From: Mycobacterium sp. MS1601 | GTDB taxonomy: Bacteria; Actinomycetota; Actinomycetes; Mycobacteriales; Mycobacteriaceae | Length of the DNA stretch: 64,000 bases | Reading direction: 5' to 3' | Assembly (NCBI RefSeq): GCF_001984215.1 | Contig: NZ_CP019420.1 | Coordinates: forward strand, 5,518,001-5,582,000 | Shown: positions 25,056 through 33,102 of the stretch, piece after piece | How positions within the stretch are numbered: position 1 is the first letter of the stretch | Layout of the letters: each line of letters opens with the position of its first letter | The notes under the pieces: generated by a model | Database searches by the model: none | Seen by the model: only the letters and a program-made list of their open reading frames with translations | Told to the model about the DNA's origin: nothing | Translations under genes and position numbers: made by a program

Positions 25056-25430
25056 TCAGTCCGCCGTGGCAGCGTCGTAGGCGACCTGTGCTGCGGACAC
25101 CTCGGAGAGGTGCTGGACCGACCAGTCCCGCAGGGCCCGCAAGGGCCCCTGCAGGGTGCGCCCGGCCTCGGTCAGGGAGTAGACCACCCGCACGGGTACC
25201 TCCGGGTAGACGGTGCGGCATACCAGGCCGTCGCGCTCGAGGTTGCGCAGTGTCTGAGTCAACATCTTCTGGGACACTCCCTCGATCTGGCGGCGCAGTT
25301 CGGAGAAACGGGCGTCGCCGTCGGCGAGCACCCCGACGATCAGCACCGTCCATCGGTCACCGATGCGGTCGAGGATCCGCCGGGTTGGGCAATCCGCCTG
25401 GTAGGGGCCGAGCAGGGAGGTGGTTACCAC
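25056..25430 (-). CDS. HxlR-family transcriptional regulator
   Basis: A 124-aa HxlR/MarR-like winged-helix regulator. CPTRRILDRIGDRWTVLIVGVL opens the domain, FSELRRQIEGVSQKMLTQTLRNLERDGLVCRTVYPEVPVRVVYSLTEAG is the winged helix. Cys14, just before helix 1, is the position of the redox-sensing Cys in YodB, HypR and QorR. The start is GTG 25430. It is divergent from the NAD(P)-binding reductase (25520) and heads the LLM-Ddn-TfoX run, the usual arrangement for quinone/electrophile sensors of this family. Its operator should lie in 25431-25519, but I see no clear palindrome. Confidence 0.9.
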   Translation of the reverse strand: MVTTSLLGPYQADCPTRRILDRIGDRWTVLIVGVLADGDARFSELRRQIEGVSQKMLTQTLRNLERDGLVCRTVYPEVPVRVVYSLTEAGRTLQGPLRALRDWSVQHLSEVSAAQVAYDAATAD

Positions 25431-25519
25431 AAAGTGCCTTCTTCCCGTCAGAGACCAACACTCCTACGGTAATCAGCGCGGCTGGCAGGCGCCATCCGTC
25501 TGGAAAGGAGAGCGTCGAG

Positions 25520-26173
25520 TTGTCTCGTATCACTGTGATCGGCGGCACCGGGTATGCCGGGGCAGCCATCGTCGAAGAAGCTGCGGTCCGGGGGCACCAG
25601 GTCACCGCGCTGAGCAGGTCGGCTCCGCAGACGCCCGTTGCCGGCGTCAACTACGTGCACGGTGATGCGGTCGACGAGGCGCCCTTGTCCACGGTGATCG
25701 CCGACGCCGATATCGTGGTGGCGGCGCTGGCGCCGCGCGGGCCGCTGACACACACCTTCCGCGAGGTCAACCGCACCATCGCTCGGCTGGCCGATGCCGC
25801 CGGTGCCACGCTGTACGTGGTCGGTGGATTTTCCTCCCTGCGGCCCGCACCCGGCGCAGACCGTTTTGTCGCCGATCTCAGCGACCTCCCGGCCGAGGTT
25901 CACGACGAGGTGCTGGCCGGAGCGGCGTTGATCCTCGAGGACCTGCCGGCCACCCCGCAGAGCTTGGACTGGGTATTCGTCAGCCCGCCCCGGCTGTTCG
26001 GTTCCTTCGCACCGGGCGAGAAGCTGGGCCGTTACCTGCTCGGTGACGACGTTGCCGTCGAACCGGTTACGGGAGGCAAGATCTCGGCGCCGGACTATGC
26101 CCTGGGACTCGTCGACCTCGTCGAGAAGGACACCCATCACCGGGCCCACGTGAACCTGGGCAACCCCGTCTGA
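25520..26173 (+). CDS. NAD(P)-binding reductase (atypical SDR/NmrA-like)
   Basis: A 217-aa Rossmann protein: ITVIGGTGYAGAAIVEEAAVRGHQVTALSRS is the TGxxGxxG NAD(P) motif with an Arg suggesting NADPH; LYVVGGFSSL and DWVFVSPPRLFG are core strands of the NAD(P)H-azoreductase/NmrA-like group. The start is TTG at 25520, chosen because an AAAGGAG ribosome site lies at 25504-25510 and the protein begins directly with the first beta strand. It is divergent from the HxlR regulator, which probably controls it. Likely acts on quinones or related electrophiles (inference). A strong hairpin follows. Confidence 0.85.
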   Translation: MSRITVIGGTGYAGAAIVEEAAVRGHQVTALSRSAPQTPVAGVNYVHGDAVDEAPLSTVIADADIVVAALAPRGPLTHTFREVNRTIARLADAAGATLYVVGGFSSLRPAPGADRFVADLSDLPAEVHDEVLAGAALILEDLPATPQSLDWVFVSPPRLFGSFAPGEKLGRYLLGDDVAVEPVTGGKISAPDYALGLVDLVEKDTHHRAHVNLGNPV

Positions 26174-26181
26174 GGAAACGA

Positions 26182-26215
26182 ACAGGGACCCGGGTGTTTC
26201 CACCCGGGTCCCTGT
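26182..26215. terminator. Bidirectional terminator between reductase and lon
   Basis: A perfect 15-bp stem (ACAGGGACCCGGGTG and its complement) with a TTTC loop lies between two convergent genes (stops at 26173 and 26234). It can serve both strands. Confidence 0.8.
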
Positions 26216-26233
26216 CTCTGTTGCTCGGCGTGA

Positions 26234-28552
26234 CTAGGCCGCCTGCGTCACCGACTCCGCTGCCGGCTCCAGGGCCTGCGCGACGATCTCGGCGACATCG
26301 GTCATGGGCTTGACTTCGAGCGCCTCGAGCACCTCGGCCGGCACGTCATCCAGATCAGCCTCGTTGCGCTGCGGGATGAAGACCGTCTTCAGCCCGGCCC
26401 GCCCGGCGGCCAGCAGCTTCTGCTTCACACCGCCGATGGGCAGTACCCGACCGTTGAGCGTCACCTCACCGGTCATCCCGACGTCGGAGCGGACGTTGCG
26501 TCCGGTCGCCATCGACACCAGCGCCGTCACCATCGTCACACCGGCCGACGGACCGTCCTTGGGCACCGCGCCCGCAGGCACGTGCACGTGGATCTGGCGA
26601 TCCAGCGTCTTCGGGTCGACGCCCAGTTCTGCGGCGTGGGCGCGCACGTAGGACAGCGCGATCTGCGCCGACTCCTTCATCACGTCACCCAGTTGACCGG
26701 TCAGCTTCAGCCCGCTGTCACCCTCGACGGACCCGGCTTCGATGTAGAGCACATCGCCGCCCAGTCCGGTGACGGCCAGGCCGGTTGCCACACCGGGGAC
26801 CGCGGTGCGTTCCGCCGACTCCGGCGTGAACCGCGGACGGCCAAGGTAGTCAACAAGATCCGGCTCGTCGATCTCGATCGACTGGTCGGTGAGCCTGGTG
26901 GCAACCTTGCGCATCGCTTTGGCCAACAGCCGCTCGAACTGCCGCACACCCGGCTCACGGGTGTAGTCGGCGGCGATCTTGCGCAGTGCGGCATCCGTCA
27001 CCGACACCTCCTCGGCCGACAGCGCTGCCCGGTCCCGCTGCCTGGGCAGCAGGTAATCGCGGGCGATGGCCACCTTGTCGTCCTCGGTGTAGCCGTCCAG
27101 CTGGATCAGCTCCATGCGGTCCAGCAGCGCGCCGGGGATGTTCTCGATGACGTTGGCCGTCGCCAGGAACACCACGTCACTCAGGTCCAGATCGAGCTCC
27201 AGGTAGTGGTCGCGGAACGTGTGGTTCTGCGCGGGGTCCAGCACCTCCAGCAGTGCGGCCGACGGGTCGCCGCGGTAGTCGGAGCCCACCTTGTCGATCT
27301 CGTCCAGCAGCACAACGGGATTCATCGTGCCTGCCTCGTTGATGGCTCGCACGATGCGACCCGGCAGTGCGCCGACGTAGGTGCGCCGGTGTCCACGGAT
27401 CTCGGCTTCGTCGCGCACACCACCCAGGGCAACACGCACGAACTTGCGCCCCAGAGCGCGGGCCACCGATTCGCCCAGCGATGTCTTGCCGACGCCAGGA
27501 GGACCGGCCAGCACCATCACGGCACCGGAGCCGCGGCCGCCCACCAGCGCCATGCCGCGCGCGGCGCGTCGTGCCCGCACCGCCAGGTACTCCACGATGC
27601 GGTCCTTCACATCGTCGAGCCCGTGGTGGTCGGCATCCAGGATTTCCCTGGCGCCCTTGAGGTCTGTGGAGTCCTCGGTGCGCACGTTCCACGGCAGGTC
27701 CAGCACGGTGTCCAGCCAGGTGCGGATCCAGCCACCCTCGGGGCTCTGGTCGCTGGCGCGCTCCAGTTTGCCCACCTCACGCAGCGCGGCCTCGCGCACG
27801 TTGTCCGGCAGATCGGCGGCCTCGACGCGGGCCCGGTAGTCCTCGGAGCCCTCCGGCTCGCCCTCGCCGAGTTCCTTGCGGATGGCGTTGAGCTGTTGGC
27901 GTAACAGGAACTCCTTCTGCGTCTTCTCCATCCCGGAGCGCACGTCTTCGGCGATCTTGTCGTTGACCTCGGTCTCGGCCAGGTGCTCGCCGGTCCAGGT
28001 GATCAGCAGCTGCAGCCGGGCTGCGACGTCCTCGGTCTCGACCAGCTCGCGCTTTTGCACGTCGGTCAGGTACGAGGCGTAGCCGGCGGTGTCGGCCAGG
28101 GCCGAGGGATCGGTGATCCGGTTCACCACGTCGACGATCTGCCAGGCCTCACGGCGTTGGAGCATCGCCAGGAGCACCTTCTTGTATTCGGTCGCCAGGG
28201 TCTTGGTGTCGGCGTCGGCCTCGCTGTCGGGCACCTCGCTGACCTCGACCCAGAGTGCGGTGCCGGGGCCGGTGGTGCCTGCGCCGATGTGCGCGCGACG
28301 TTCACCGCGCACGACGGCGGCGGCGCCTCCGCTGCCGGCGATCCGGCCGACCTGGACGATGGTGGCGAGCACGCCGTGGGTGGGGTAACGGTCGTCGAGA
28401 CGCGGGGCAATGAGCAGCTTGCCGGACTCACTGGCCTGGGCGGCATCCACCGCGGCACGGGCAGCGTCGTCGAGTTCGATGGGAACCACCATCGTGGGCA
28501 GCACGATGGGTTCACTCAAGAACAGGACGGGCACTGAGATGGTTTCGGACAT
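26234..28552 (-). CDS. lon: ATP-dependent Lon protease
   Basis: A 772-aa Lon, the cytosolic AAA+ protease for misfolded and regulatory proteins. N-terminal substrate-binding domain (VPVLFLSEPIVLPTMVVPIEL), coiled middle with EKTQKEFLLRQQLNAIRKELGE, Walker A GPPGVGKT (350-357), Walker B VVLLDEIDKVG, and protease domain with Ser669 in KDGPSAGVTM and Lys712 in GGVKQKLLAAGRAG, the Ser-Lys dyad. The ATG at 28552 has GGAGG six nt upstream. A HAIR-like inverted repeat (28565-28585) lies just before it, suggesting HspR heat-shock control. Lon is known in M. smegmatis but missing from M. tuberculosis, which argues for a fast grower. Confidence 0.97.
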   Translation of the reverse strand: MSETISVPVLFLSEPIVLPTMVVPIELDDAARAAVDAAQASESGKLLIAPRLDDRYPTHGVLATIVQVGRIAGSGGAAAVVRGERRAHIGAGTTGPGTALWVEVSEVPDSEADADTKTLATEYKKVLLAMLQRREAWQIVDVVNRITDPSALADTAGYASYLTDVQKRELVETEDVAARLQLLITWTGEHLAETEVNDKIAEDVRSGMEKTQKEFLLRQQLNAIRKELGEGEPEGSEDYRARVEAADLPDNVREAALREVGKLERASDQSPEGGWIRTWLDTVLDLPWNVRTEDSTDLKGAREILDADHHGLDDVKDRIVEYLAVRARRAARGMALVGGRGSGAVMVLAGPPGVGKTSLGESVARALGRKFVRVALGGVRDEAEIRGHRRTYVGALPGRIVRAINEAGTMNPVVLLDEIDKVGSDYRGDPSAALLEVLDPAQNHTFRDHYLELDLDLSDVVFLATANVIENIPGALLDRMELIQLDGYTEDDKVAIARDYLLPRQRDRAALSAEEVSVTDAALRKIAADYTREPGVRQFERLLAKAMRKVATRLTDQSIEIDEPDLVDYLGRPRFTPESAERTAVPGVATGLAVTGLGGDVLYIEAGSVEGDSGLKLTGQLGDVMKESAQIALSYVRAHAAELGVDPKTLDRQIHVHVPAGAVPKDGPSAGVTMVTALVSMATGRNVRSDVGMTGEVTLNGRVLPIGGVKQKLLAAGRAGLKTVFIPQRNEADLDDVPAEVLEALEVKPMTDVAEIVAQALEPAAESVTQAA

Positions 28553-28564
28553 CAAACCTCCAAA

Positions 28565-28585
28565 GTTGATTCTCCTGCGCTCAAC
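28565..28585. promoter_or_regulatory. HAIR-like (HspR) element upstream of lon
   Basis: On the minus strand GTTGAGC-N7-AATCAAC, compared with the HspR consensus CTTGAGT-N7-ACTCAAG: 9 of 14 positions match, with correct 7-nt spacing. It ends 13 nt upstream of the lon start, next to the ribosome site. Streptomyces lon is HspR-controlled. The mismatches keep confidence moderate. Confidence 0.4.
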
Positions 28586-28636
28586 CTTCGAGGTGCCGGA
28601 ATTGTTCCCGGTCATGTCACGGGCGGGCAGCACCCG

Positions 28637-30037
28637 TCACTCGGCTGAGGCCAGCACCCGCCGTACCTCGTCCTTGCGGTCGTCGATGGCACGGCCGATG
28701 TCGTGCAGCAGCACCGGCTTGTCCTCGACCAGCTTCTCCAGGTGCACGCGGTCGATGGTCAGCACGGTCACCTCGTCCACTGCGTACCCGCCGGCCACCA
28801 CCGGTTCCCTCGTCAACGTCGTCTGTCCAAGGAAGTCGCCCGCGGACAGTGTGCGGACTCCCAGCACCTTTCCGTCGTCGGTGGTGGCCGTCAACCGGAC
28901 CCGGCCGTTGACCACGAACATCATCCGTTTGGGCACCTGACCGGGGTACTGCATGGTTTCGCCCGCGCCGTAGCGGACGATGCGGACACTGGGCGCCAGT
29001 GCCTGCTGCTCCACCGCCGTCAGGCGCAGCGTTGGGGCGACGATCTTCAGCGACGTGGCCACCAGTTCGGGCGTGCTGAACTCATTCTGTGCTCTGTCCA
29101 GGTGCAGGTTGGCCCGCCGAGCCGCATACCAGGCCCAGCGCAGGAACGTCGTCTTGGTGGTCCATTCGTCGGCGGCCGAGCGCAGCGGGATGCTGGTGCT
29201 GTACGTCCCGCCGCCGGTGGTCACCGATGACGGCTTGGCCCCGGGATGCAGTTGCGGCAGGTTGCCCGCGATCCGGGTCAGCATGATGCACACGTCATCG
29301 GGCGGATCTTCGACGTCGAAGACGGTCTCTACCGAGATCGAGTGAGGTCCGGCCGGGCGGCTGAGGTTGGTGAACGACGCTCCGGCCAACGCCGAGTTGG
29401 GCATGATCTGTAGACCGCTGCCGGTGTCGATATGTGTTGCGCGCCAGTTCACCTCGACGACGCGACCCTTCGCCGACGGAGTGTCGAGCCAGTCGCCGAG
29501 CTGGAATGGTTGCTCGAACAGCAGCAGCAGACCCGAGATCACCTGGCCGACGGAGTTCTGCAGTGCCAGGCCCAGGACGATGGACGTCACCCCCAGGGCG
29601 GTGAAGAGGGCGCCGACATTGGCACCCCACACCCAGGACAGGATCACCGCCAACCCGACGGCGATCAACGCGAAGCGCGCGACATCGAGGAAGATCGACG
29701 GAATCCGCTTGCGCCAGCTGCCTTCCGGTGCCCCCTGGAACAGCGTCGCCCGCAGCCCGGACAGCAGCAGCACCACCACCACGAATCCCAGCACGGTCGC
29801 GACGATGCGCACCGGGGTGGTCTCCGCGGACACATCGGAGCCCTTGACCAGGAGTAGCAGCAACGCGCCCAGCGGCAGGATGTAGTTGCGCACCAACGCC
29901 AATGGGCGCACCAGTGCGCTGCCGCGCCGGGCCAGCGCGGTGTGGATCTCGGTCAGCAGCACCAGCAGCACCGGTAGGCCAACGGCGACGACCAACACCC
30001 AGACAAACCACGAGTCGTTGAACAGCTCGGCGATCAC
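28637..30037 (-). CDS. MscS-like channel with C-terminal cyclic-nucleotide-binding fold
   Basis: A 466-aa membrane protein, the counterpart of Rv2434c. Four hydrophobic segments are followed by the MscS pore helix and beta domain: VGALFTALGVTSIVLGLALQNS, VGQVISGLLLLFEQPFQLGDWL and GRVVEVNWRATHIDTGSGLQIMPNSALA. From about residue 335 a CRP-type cyclic-nucleotide-binding (CNB) barrel follows (LAPSVRIVRYGAGETMQYPGQ ... MMFVVNGRVRLT ... LSAGDFLGQTTLTREPVVAGG). The phosphate cassette is altered: the usual GE...PRSA reads GQTTLTREPVVA, losing the Glu and Arg. The ATG overlaps the stop of the cyclase gene (ATGA). Role: osmotic or ligand-gated small-solute channel; cAMP gating is doubtful. Confidence 0.88.
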   Translation of the reverse strand: MIAELFNDSWFVWVLVVAVGLPVLLVLLTEIHTALARRGSALVRPLALVRNYILPLGALLLLLVKGSDVSAETTPVRIVATVLGFVVVVLLLSGLRATLFQGAPEGSWRKRIPSIFLDVARFALIAVGLAVILSWVWGANVGALFTALGVTSIVLGLALQNSVGQVISGLLLLFEQPFQLGDWLDTPSAKGRVVEVNWRATHIDTGSGLQIMPNSALAGASFTNLSRPAGPHSISVETVFDVEDPPDDVCIMLTRIAGNLPQLHPGAKPSSVTTGGGTYSTSIPLRSAADEWTTKTTFLRWAWYAARRANLHLDRAQNEFSTPELVATSLKIVAPTLRLTAVEQQALAPSVRIVRYGAGETMQYPGQVPKRMMFVVNGRVRLTATTDDGKVLGVRTLSAGDFLGQTTLTREPVVAGGYAVDEVTVLTIDRVHLEKLVEDKPVLLHDIGRAIDDRKDEVRRVLASAE

Positions 30038-32163
30038 TGGTGGTCGGCCAGTCGCCAGAGAGGTTCATCGGTGCCGTCGACAGACACCACACCCGCGGAG
30101 GTGAAGCTGGTGGTGCTGCGCATCAGGTCATACACCCGCGACGTCACATACACGCCGGGCCGAGGGGACCCGCTCTGCACGCGGTAGGCCAGATCCACTG
30201 CGGTGCCCCACATGTCGTAGGCCAGACTGGAGCGACCCACCAGACCTGTACTGACGGTGCCGGTGTCGATGCCGGCCCGCAGGCTCAGATTGTGGTCGGT
30301 CTCGCCGTTGAACCGTTCGATGATGCGTTCCATCTCGGCGGCAAAGTCGACGGTGCGGCGCACGTTGTCCAGGCGCGGGGTGTTGAGCCCGCAGCTGGCC
30401 AGGTAGCCGTTGTGCAGGGTGCGCACCTGTTCGATGCCCAGATTCTCTGCGGCAGCGTCGAATTCGCGCACCAGCCGGTTGATGATGGCCAGACTCTCCT
30501 CCGACGTCAGGCCCGACGACAACTCGCTCAGCCCGACGATATCGGCGAAGATCACCGTCACGTCCTGATGGTCGGTGGCGATGTTCTCCTCACCCTCGCG
30601 GTAGCGTGCCACCACGGGTTCGGGCATCAGTGTCAGCAGCAGTCGGTCGTTCTCGCGGCGCTGTTCGTTGAGCAGTTCGTCCTTGATGGCAAGGTTGCGG
30701 CTCATGTCGTTGAATGCCGTCGTCAGATCGCCGAATTCGTCCCGCGAGGTCACCGGTAGCCGGATGTCGTAGTCACCCGCGCTGATCTGCTGAGCACCGG
30801 ACTCCAACCGCCGGATGGGACGGACGAACAGCCGAGCGAACAGCATGGCTGCCAGACACACCACGAAGATGATGGCCGCGGTGGACAGCACCAGGGTGCG
30901 GGTGAACGCCGACACCGGTGCAAACGCCTCGTCGGTGTCGATCTTCGCGATCACACTCCAGTGCAGCTCCGGGATGTCAACCGGCGCGTAAGCCTGCAGG
31001 GTTTCATGGCCCAGGTAGTCCGTGGCGACCATGGTGCCGCGTTCCCCGCGTTGCGCCCGCTGAGCGGCGTCGGTGCGGATGGGCTGCACCAGGGTGGTGC
31101 CGTGCTGGCGCAATGCGGTGTCGACGACATCCGGCGGCGTGCCGGCCTCGACTGCCTCACGCTGGTAGGCCTCGGGATCCTGCAGGAACAGCCGGGAATC
31201 CGAGCGCATCAGATCGTCGGGTCCGGCGATGATGGTCTCGCCGGTCTGGCCCATACCGGCCTGCTCCCACTGCTGGTCGACGGTCATCAGCCGGTTGATC
31301 TTCGAGATGGGGAACTGCAGTGCCATCACGCCCTCGCGGCGGTCCTGCGGACCTATGGGCGTCATCATCCAGGCGGTGGGTTCGCTGGCGGGGGCGTAGT
31401 AGCCGAAGTCGGTGATGCCGACATAGTCCAGGAGATTGGTGCGCATCGCCGCCTCGAAGGCGTCGGTCAGTTCACCGCCGCGGAAGGGGCCGGTGAACAC
31501 GTTGGAACCGAGGTCGACGCCCTTGTAAGCGGTGTAGACGACATTGCCTCTGGGGTCGATCAGCAGCGCGTCCTCGAACTCGAAGCGCTGCACGATCTCC
31601 CGGAAGAAATCGTTGAAGCGGGCGTTGGTGGCCGACCACAGGCTGCCGTCGCCGGCGTTGTCGTTGGCGATAGAGGCGTTCCAGTCGGTGAACGGCGTGG
31701 TGTAGTGCGACTGTAGGTACAGCGCCGGATTGCCTTTGGGGGAGATGGCCTCGACATCCACCGGCGCACCGACCTCGTGCGCCTCGTTCTTGGCGAACTC
31801 GGTGTAGTAGTCGACGATCGAGCGTTGCTGATCAGGGGTGATGGGGGCCGTAGCCAACTGGTCGAACCCGGCGGTGAAGTCCTGGATGGCCTGGGTGGCC
31901 GTCGAGCCGCGGGAGTACACCACCAGTGAGCTCTTCAGGTCGTCGAACTGTGCCTGCAGTTGACGGGTCTGGGATTCGCGGATCTCGGTGAGCCGGTCGA
32001 ACACCGAGGTGCGCAGCGACTCCCGTCCCGACTGGTATCCGATGAACCCCACCACTGCCGCGGACAGGACGCTCGTGAGCAACAACATCACCAGCAATTT
32101 GGACTGGATACTGATCCGCGAGATCAGGAGCCGTCGCTCCAGCGGGCCTACCGGTGTGGTCAT
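30034..32163 (-). CDS. Membrane receptor with Cache-like, HAMP and class III cyclase domains
   Basis: A 709-aa protein, counterpart of Rv2435c. TM1 (about 22-44), a large extracytoplasmic Cache-like sensor (45-415), TM2 (424-446), HAMP (447-500, FVRPIRRLESGAQQISAGDYDIRLP), and a class III adenylate/guanylate cyclase domain (530-709). Asp541 (FADIVGLSEL) and Asp650/Arg661 are present, but the substrate Lys is Arg581, the second metal Asp is Asn585 (VRTLHNGYLASCG) and the usual Asn is Asp657. Activity is therefore likely reduced, altered or lost. It is translationally coupled to the MscS-CNB gene. It may sense an extracellular ligand and act on the channel directly (inference). Confidence 0.88.
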   Translation of the reverse strand: MTTPVGPLERRLLISRISIQSKLLVMLLLTSVLSAAVVGFIGYQSGRESLRTSVFDRLTEIRESQTRQLQAQFDDLKSSLVVYSRGSTATQAIQDFTAGFDQLATAPITPDQQRSIVDYYTEFAKNEAHEVGAPVDVEAISPKGNPALYLQSHYTTPFTDWNASIANDNAGDGSLWSATNARFNDFFREIVQRFEFEDALLIDPRGNVVYTAYKGVDLGSNVFTGPFRGGELTDAFEAAMRTNLLDYVGITDFGYYAPASEPTAWMMTPIGPQDRREGVMALQFPISKINRLMTVDQQWEQAGMGQTGETIIAGPDDLMRSDSRLFLQDPEAYQREAVEAGTPPDVVDTALRQHGTTLVQPIRTDAAQRAQRGERGTMVATDYLGHETLQAYAPVDIPELHWSVIAKIDTDEAFAPVSAFTRTLVLSTAAIIFVVCLAAMLFARLFVRPIRRLESGAQQISAGDYDIRLPVTSRDEFGDLTTAFNDMSRNLAIKDELLNEQRRENDRLLLTLMPEPVVARYREGEENIATDHQDVTVIFADIVGLSELSSGLTSEESLAIINRLVREFDAAAENLGIEQVRTLHNGYLASCGLNTPRLDNVRRTVDFAAEMERIIERFNGETDHNLSLRAGIDTGTVSTGLVGRSSLAYDMWGTAVDLAYRVQSGSPRPGVYVTSRVYDLMRSTTSFTSAGVVSVDGTDEPLWRLADHQ

Positions 32164-32176
32164 CGGTTGAGAACAT

Positions 32177-32182
32177 TAGCCT
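32177..32182 (+). promoter_or_regulatory. -10 box of DUF1810 gene
   Basis: TAGCCT lies 7 nt before the ATG at 32190, the leaderless spacing; the divergent cyclase gene starts at 32163, so both promoters share this 26-nt gap. Confidence 0.45.
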
Positions 32183-32189
32183 GCAAACC

Positions 32190-32615
32190 ATGTCCGATCC
32201 GTTCCAACTGCAACGGTTCATCGATGCGCAGGACCCGGTGTACGCCACGGTGCTGGCCGAACTGCGCGCTGGGCGAAAACGCACGCACTGGATGTGGTTC
32301 GTCTTTCCCCAGCTGCGCACGCTCGGACACAGCCCTACTGCACGGCATTTCGGCATCTCCGACGTGGCCGAGGCCCGTGCCTACCTGGCCCATCCGGTGC
32401 TGGGTCCGCGGCTGCGTGAATGCTGCCGTCTCGCCGCTGCCATCGAGGGCCGCACCGCTGAGCAGGTGTTCGGCTTTCCGGACAACCTCAAGTTGCGCAG
32501 CAGTGCGACCCTGTTCGCGCTGTGCGGCGACGACGCGGGTGACTTCAACGCCGTGCTGGACCGGTTCTACGACGGCCAGCCGGATCCGGAGACGCTACGG
32601 ACAGCCCTGCCCTGA
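32190..32615 (+). CDS. DUF1810 protein (Rv1873-like)
   Basis: A 141-aa DUF1810/calpastatin-like protein, corresponding to Rv1873, whose fold is known but whose function is not. Signature: QRFIDAQDPVYATVLAELRAGRKRTHWMWFVFPQLRTLGHSPTARHFGI and FGFPDNLKLRSSATLFALC. All-alpha, cytosolic, no catalytic motif known. The ATG at 32190 gives the family start DPFxLQRF. Convergent with the Ddn-like gene. No functional guess is justified. Confidence 0.9.
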   Translation: MSDPFQLQRFIDAQDPVYATVLAELRAGRKRTHWMWFVFPQLRTLGHSPTARHFGISDVAEARAYLAHPVLGPRLRECCRLAAAIEGRTAEQVFGFPDNLKLRSSATLFALCGDDAGDFNAVLDRFYDGQPDPETLRTALP

Positions 32616-32649
32616 ACACCCGGACCTACGGGCTGGCTCAGGCCGGCCG

Positions 32650-33063
32650 TCACTCCAGGACGAAGACCGGAATGAGGCGATCTGTCTTGGTCTGGTACTC
32701 GGCATACGGCGGGTAGGCCGCCACGGCCAGTTCCCACCAGTGGGCACGCTCGTCGCCTTCGATCTCGCGAGCGGTGAGTGTGGACACCTTGTCGCCGTCC
32801 TGCACGGTCACCGTGGGGTTGTTCTTCACGTTGAAGTACCACGACGGGTGCTTGGGGTCACCACCCTTGGACGCCACCATGGCGTACTTGCCGTTCTCTT
32901 CGACCCGCATCAACGGGACGTAGCGCTTCTTGCCGGACTTGGCGCCGGTAGTGGTGAACAGCACGATCGGGCGGTCCAGTACCTCGACTCCGTCCGTGGT
33001 GCCCTGTTCCAGGATTCGTTCGGTCTGCTCGCGTACCCACTCCGTGGGGCTCAGTTCAGTCAC
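32650..33063 (-). CDS. Deazaflavin-dependent nitroreductase-family protein (Ddn-like)
   Basis: A 137-aa Ddn/DUF385 protein: MTELSPTEWVREQTERILEQGTTDG, VLFTTTGAKSGKKRYVPLMRVEENGKYAMVASKGGDPKHPSWYFNVKNNPTVTVQ, and the tail PPYAEYQTKTDRLIPVFVLE. It is the most canonical of the four paralogues here, close to the F420-dependent quinone reductases of mycobacteria. Single gene, 39 nt after the GH13 gene's stop region on the same strand. Likely F420H2-dependent reduction of a quinone or nitro compound; substrate unknown. Confidence 0.9.
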   Translation of the reverse strand: MTELSPTEWVREQTERILEQGTTDGVEVLDRPIVLFTTTGAKSGKKRYVPLMRVEENGKYAMVASKGGDPKHPSWYFNVKNNPTVTVQDGDKVSTLTAREIEGDERAHWWELAVAAYPPYAEYQTKTDRLIPVFVLE

Positions 33064-33102
33064 CTGCTGATAAACGGAAACCGGGATGCTTTTATTCCCG
33101 GG

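Noticed and set aside
33081..33101. CCGGGA...TCCCGG hairpin between the Ddn-like and GH13 genes
   Set aside because: Only a 6-bp stem with a 9-nt loop; too weak to call a terminator.
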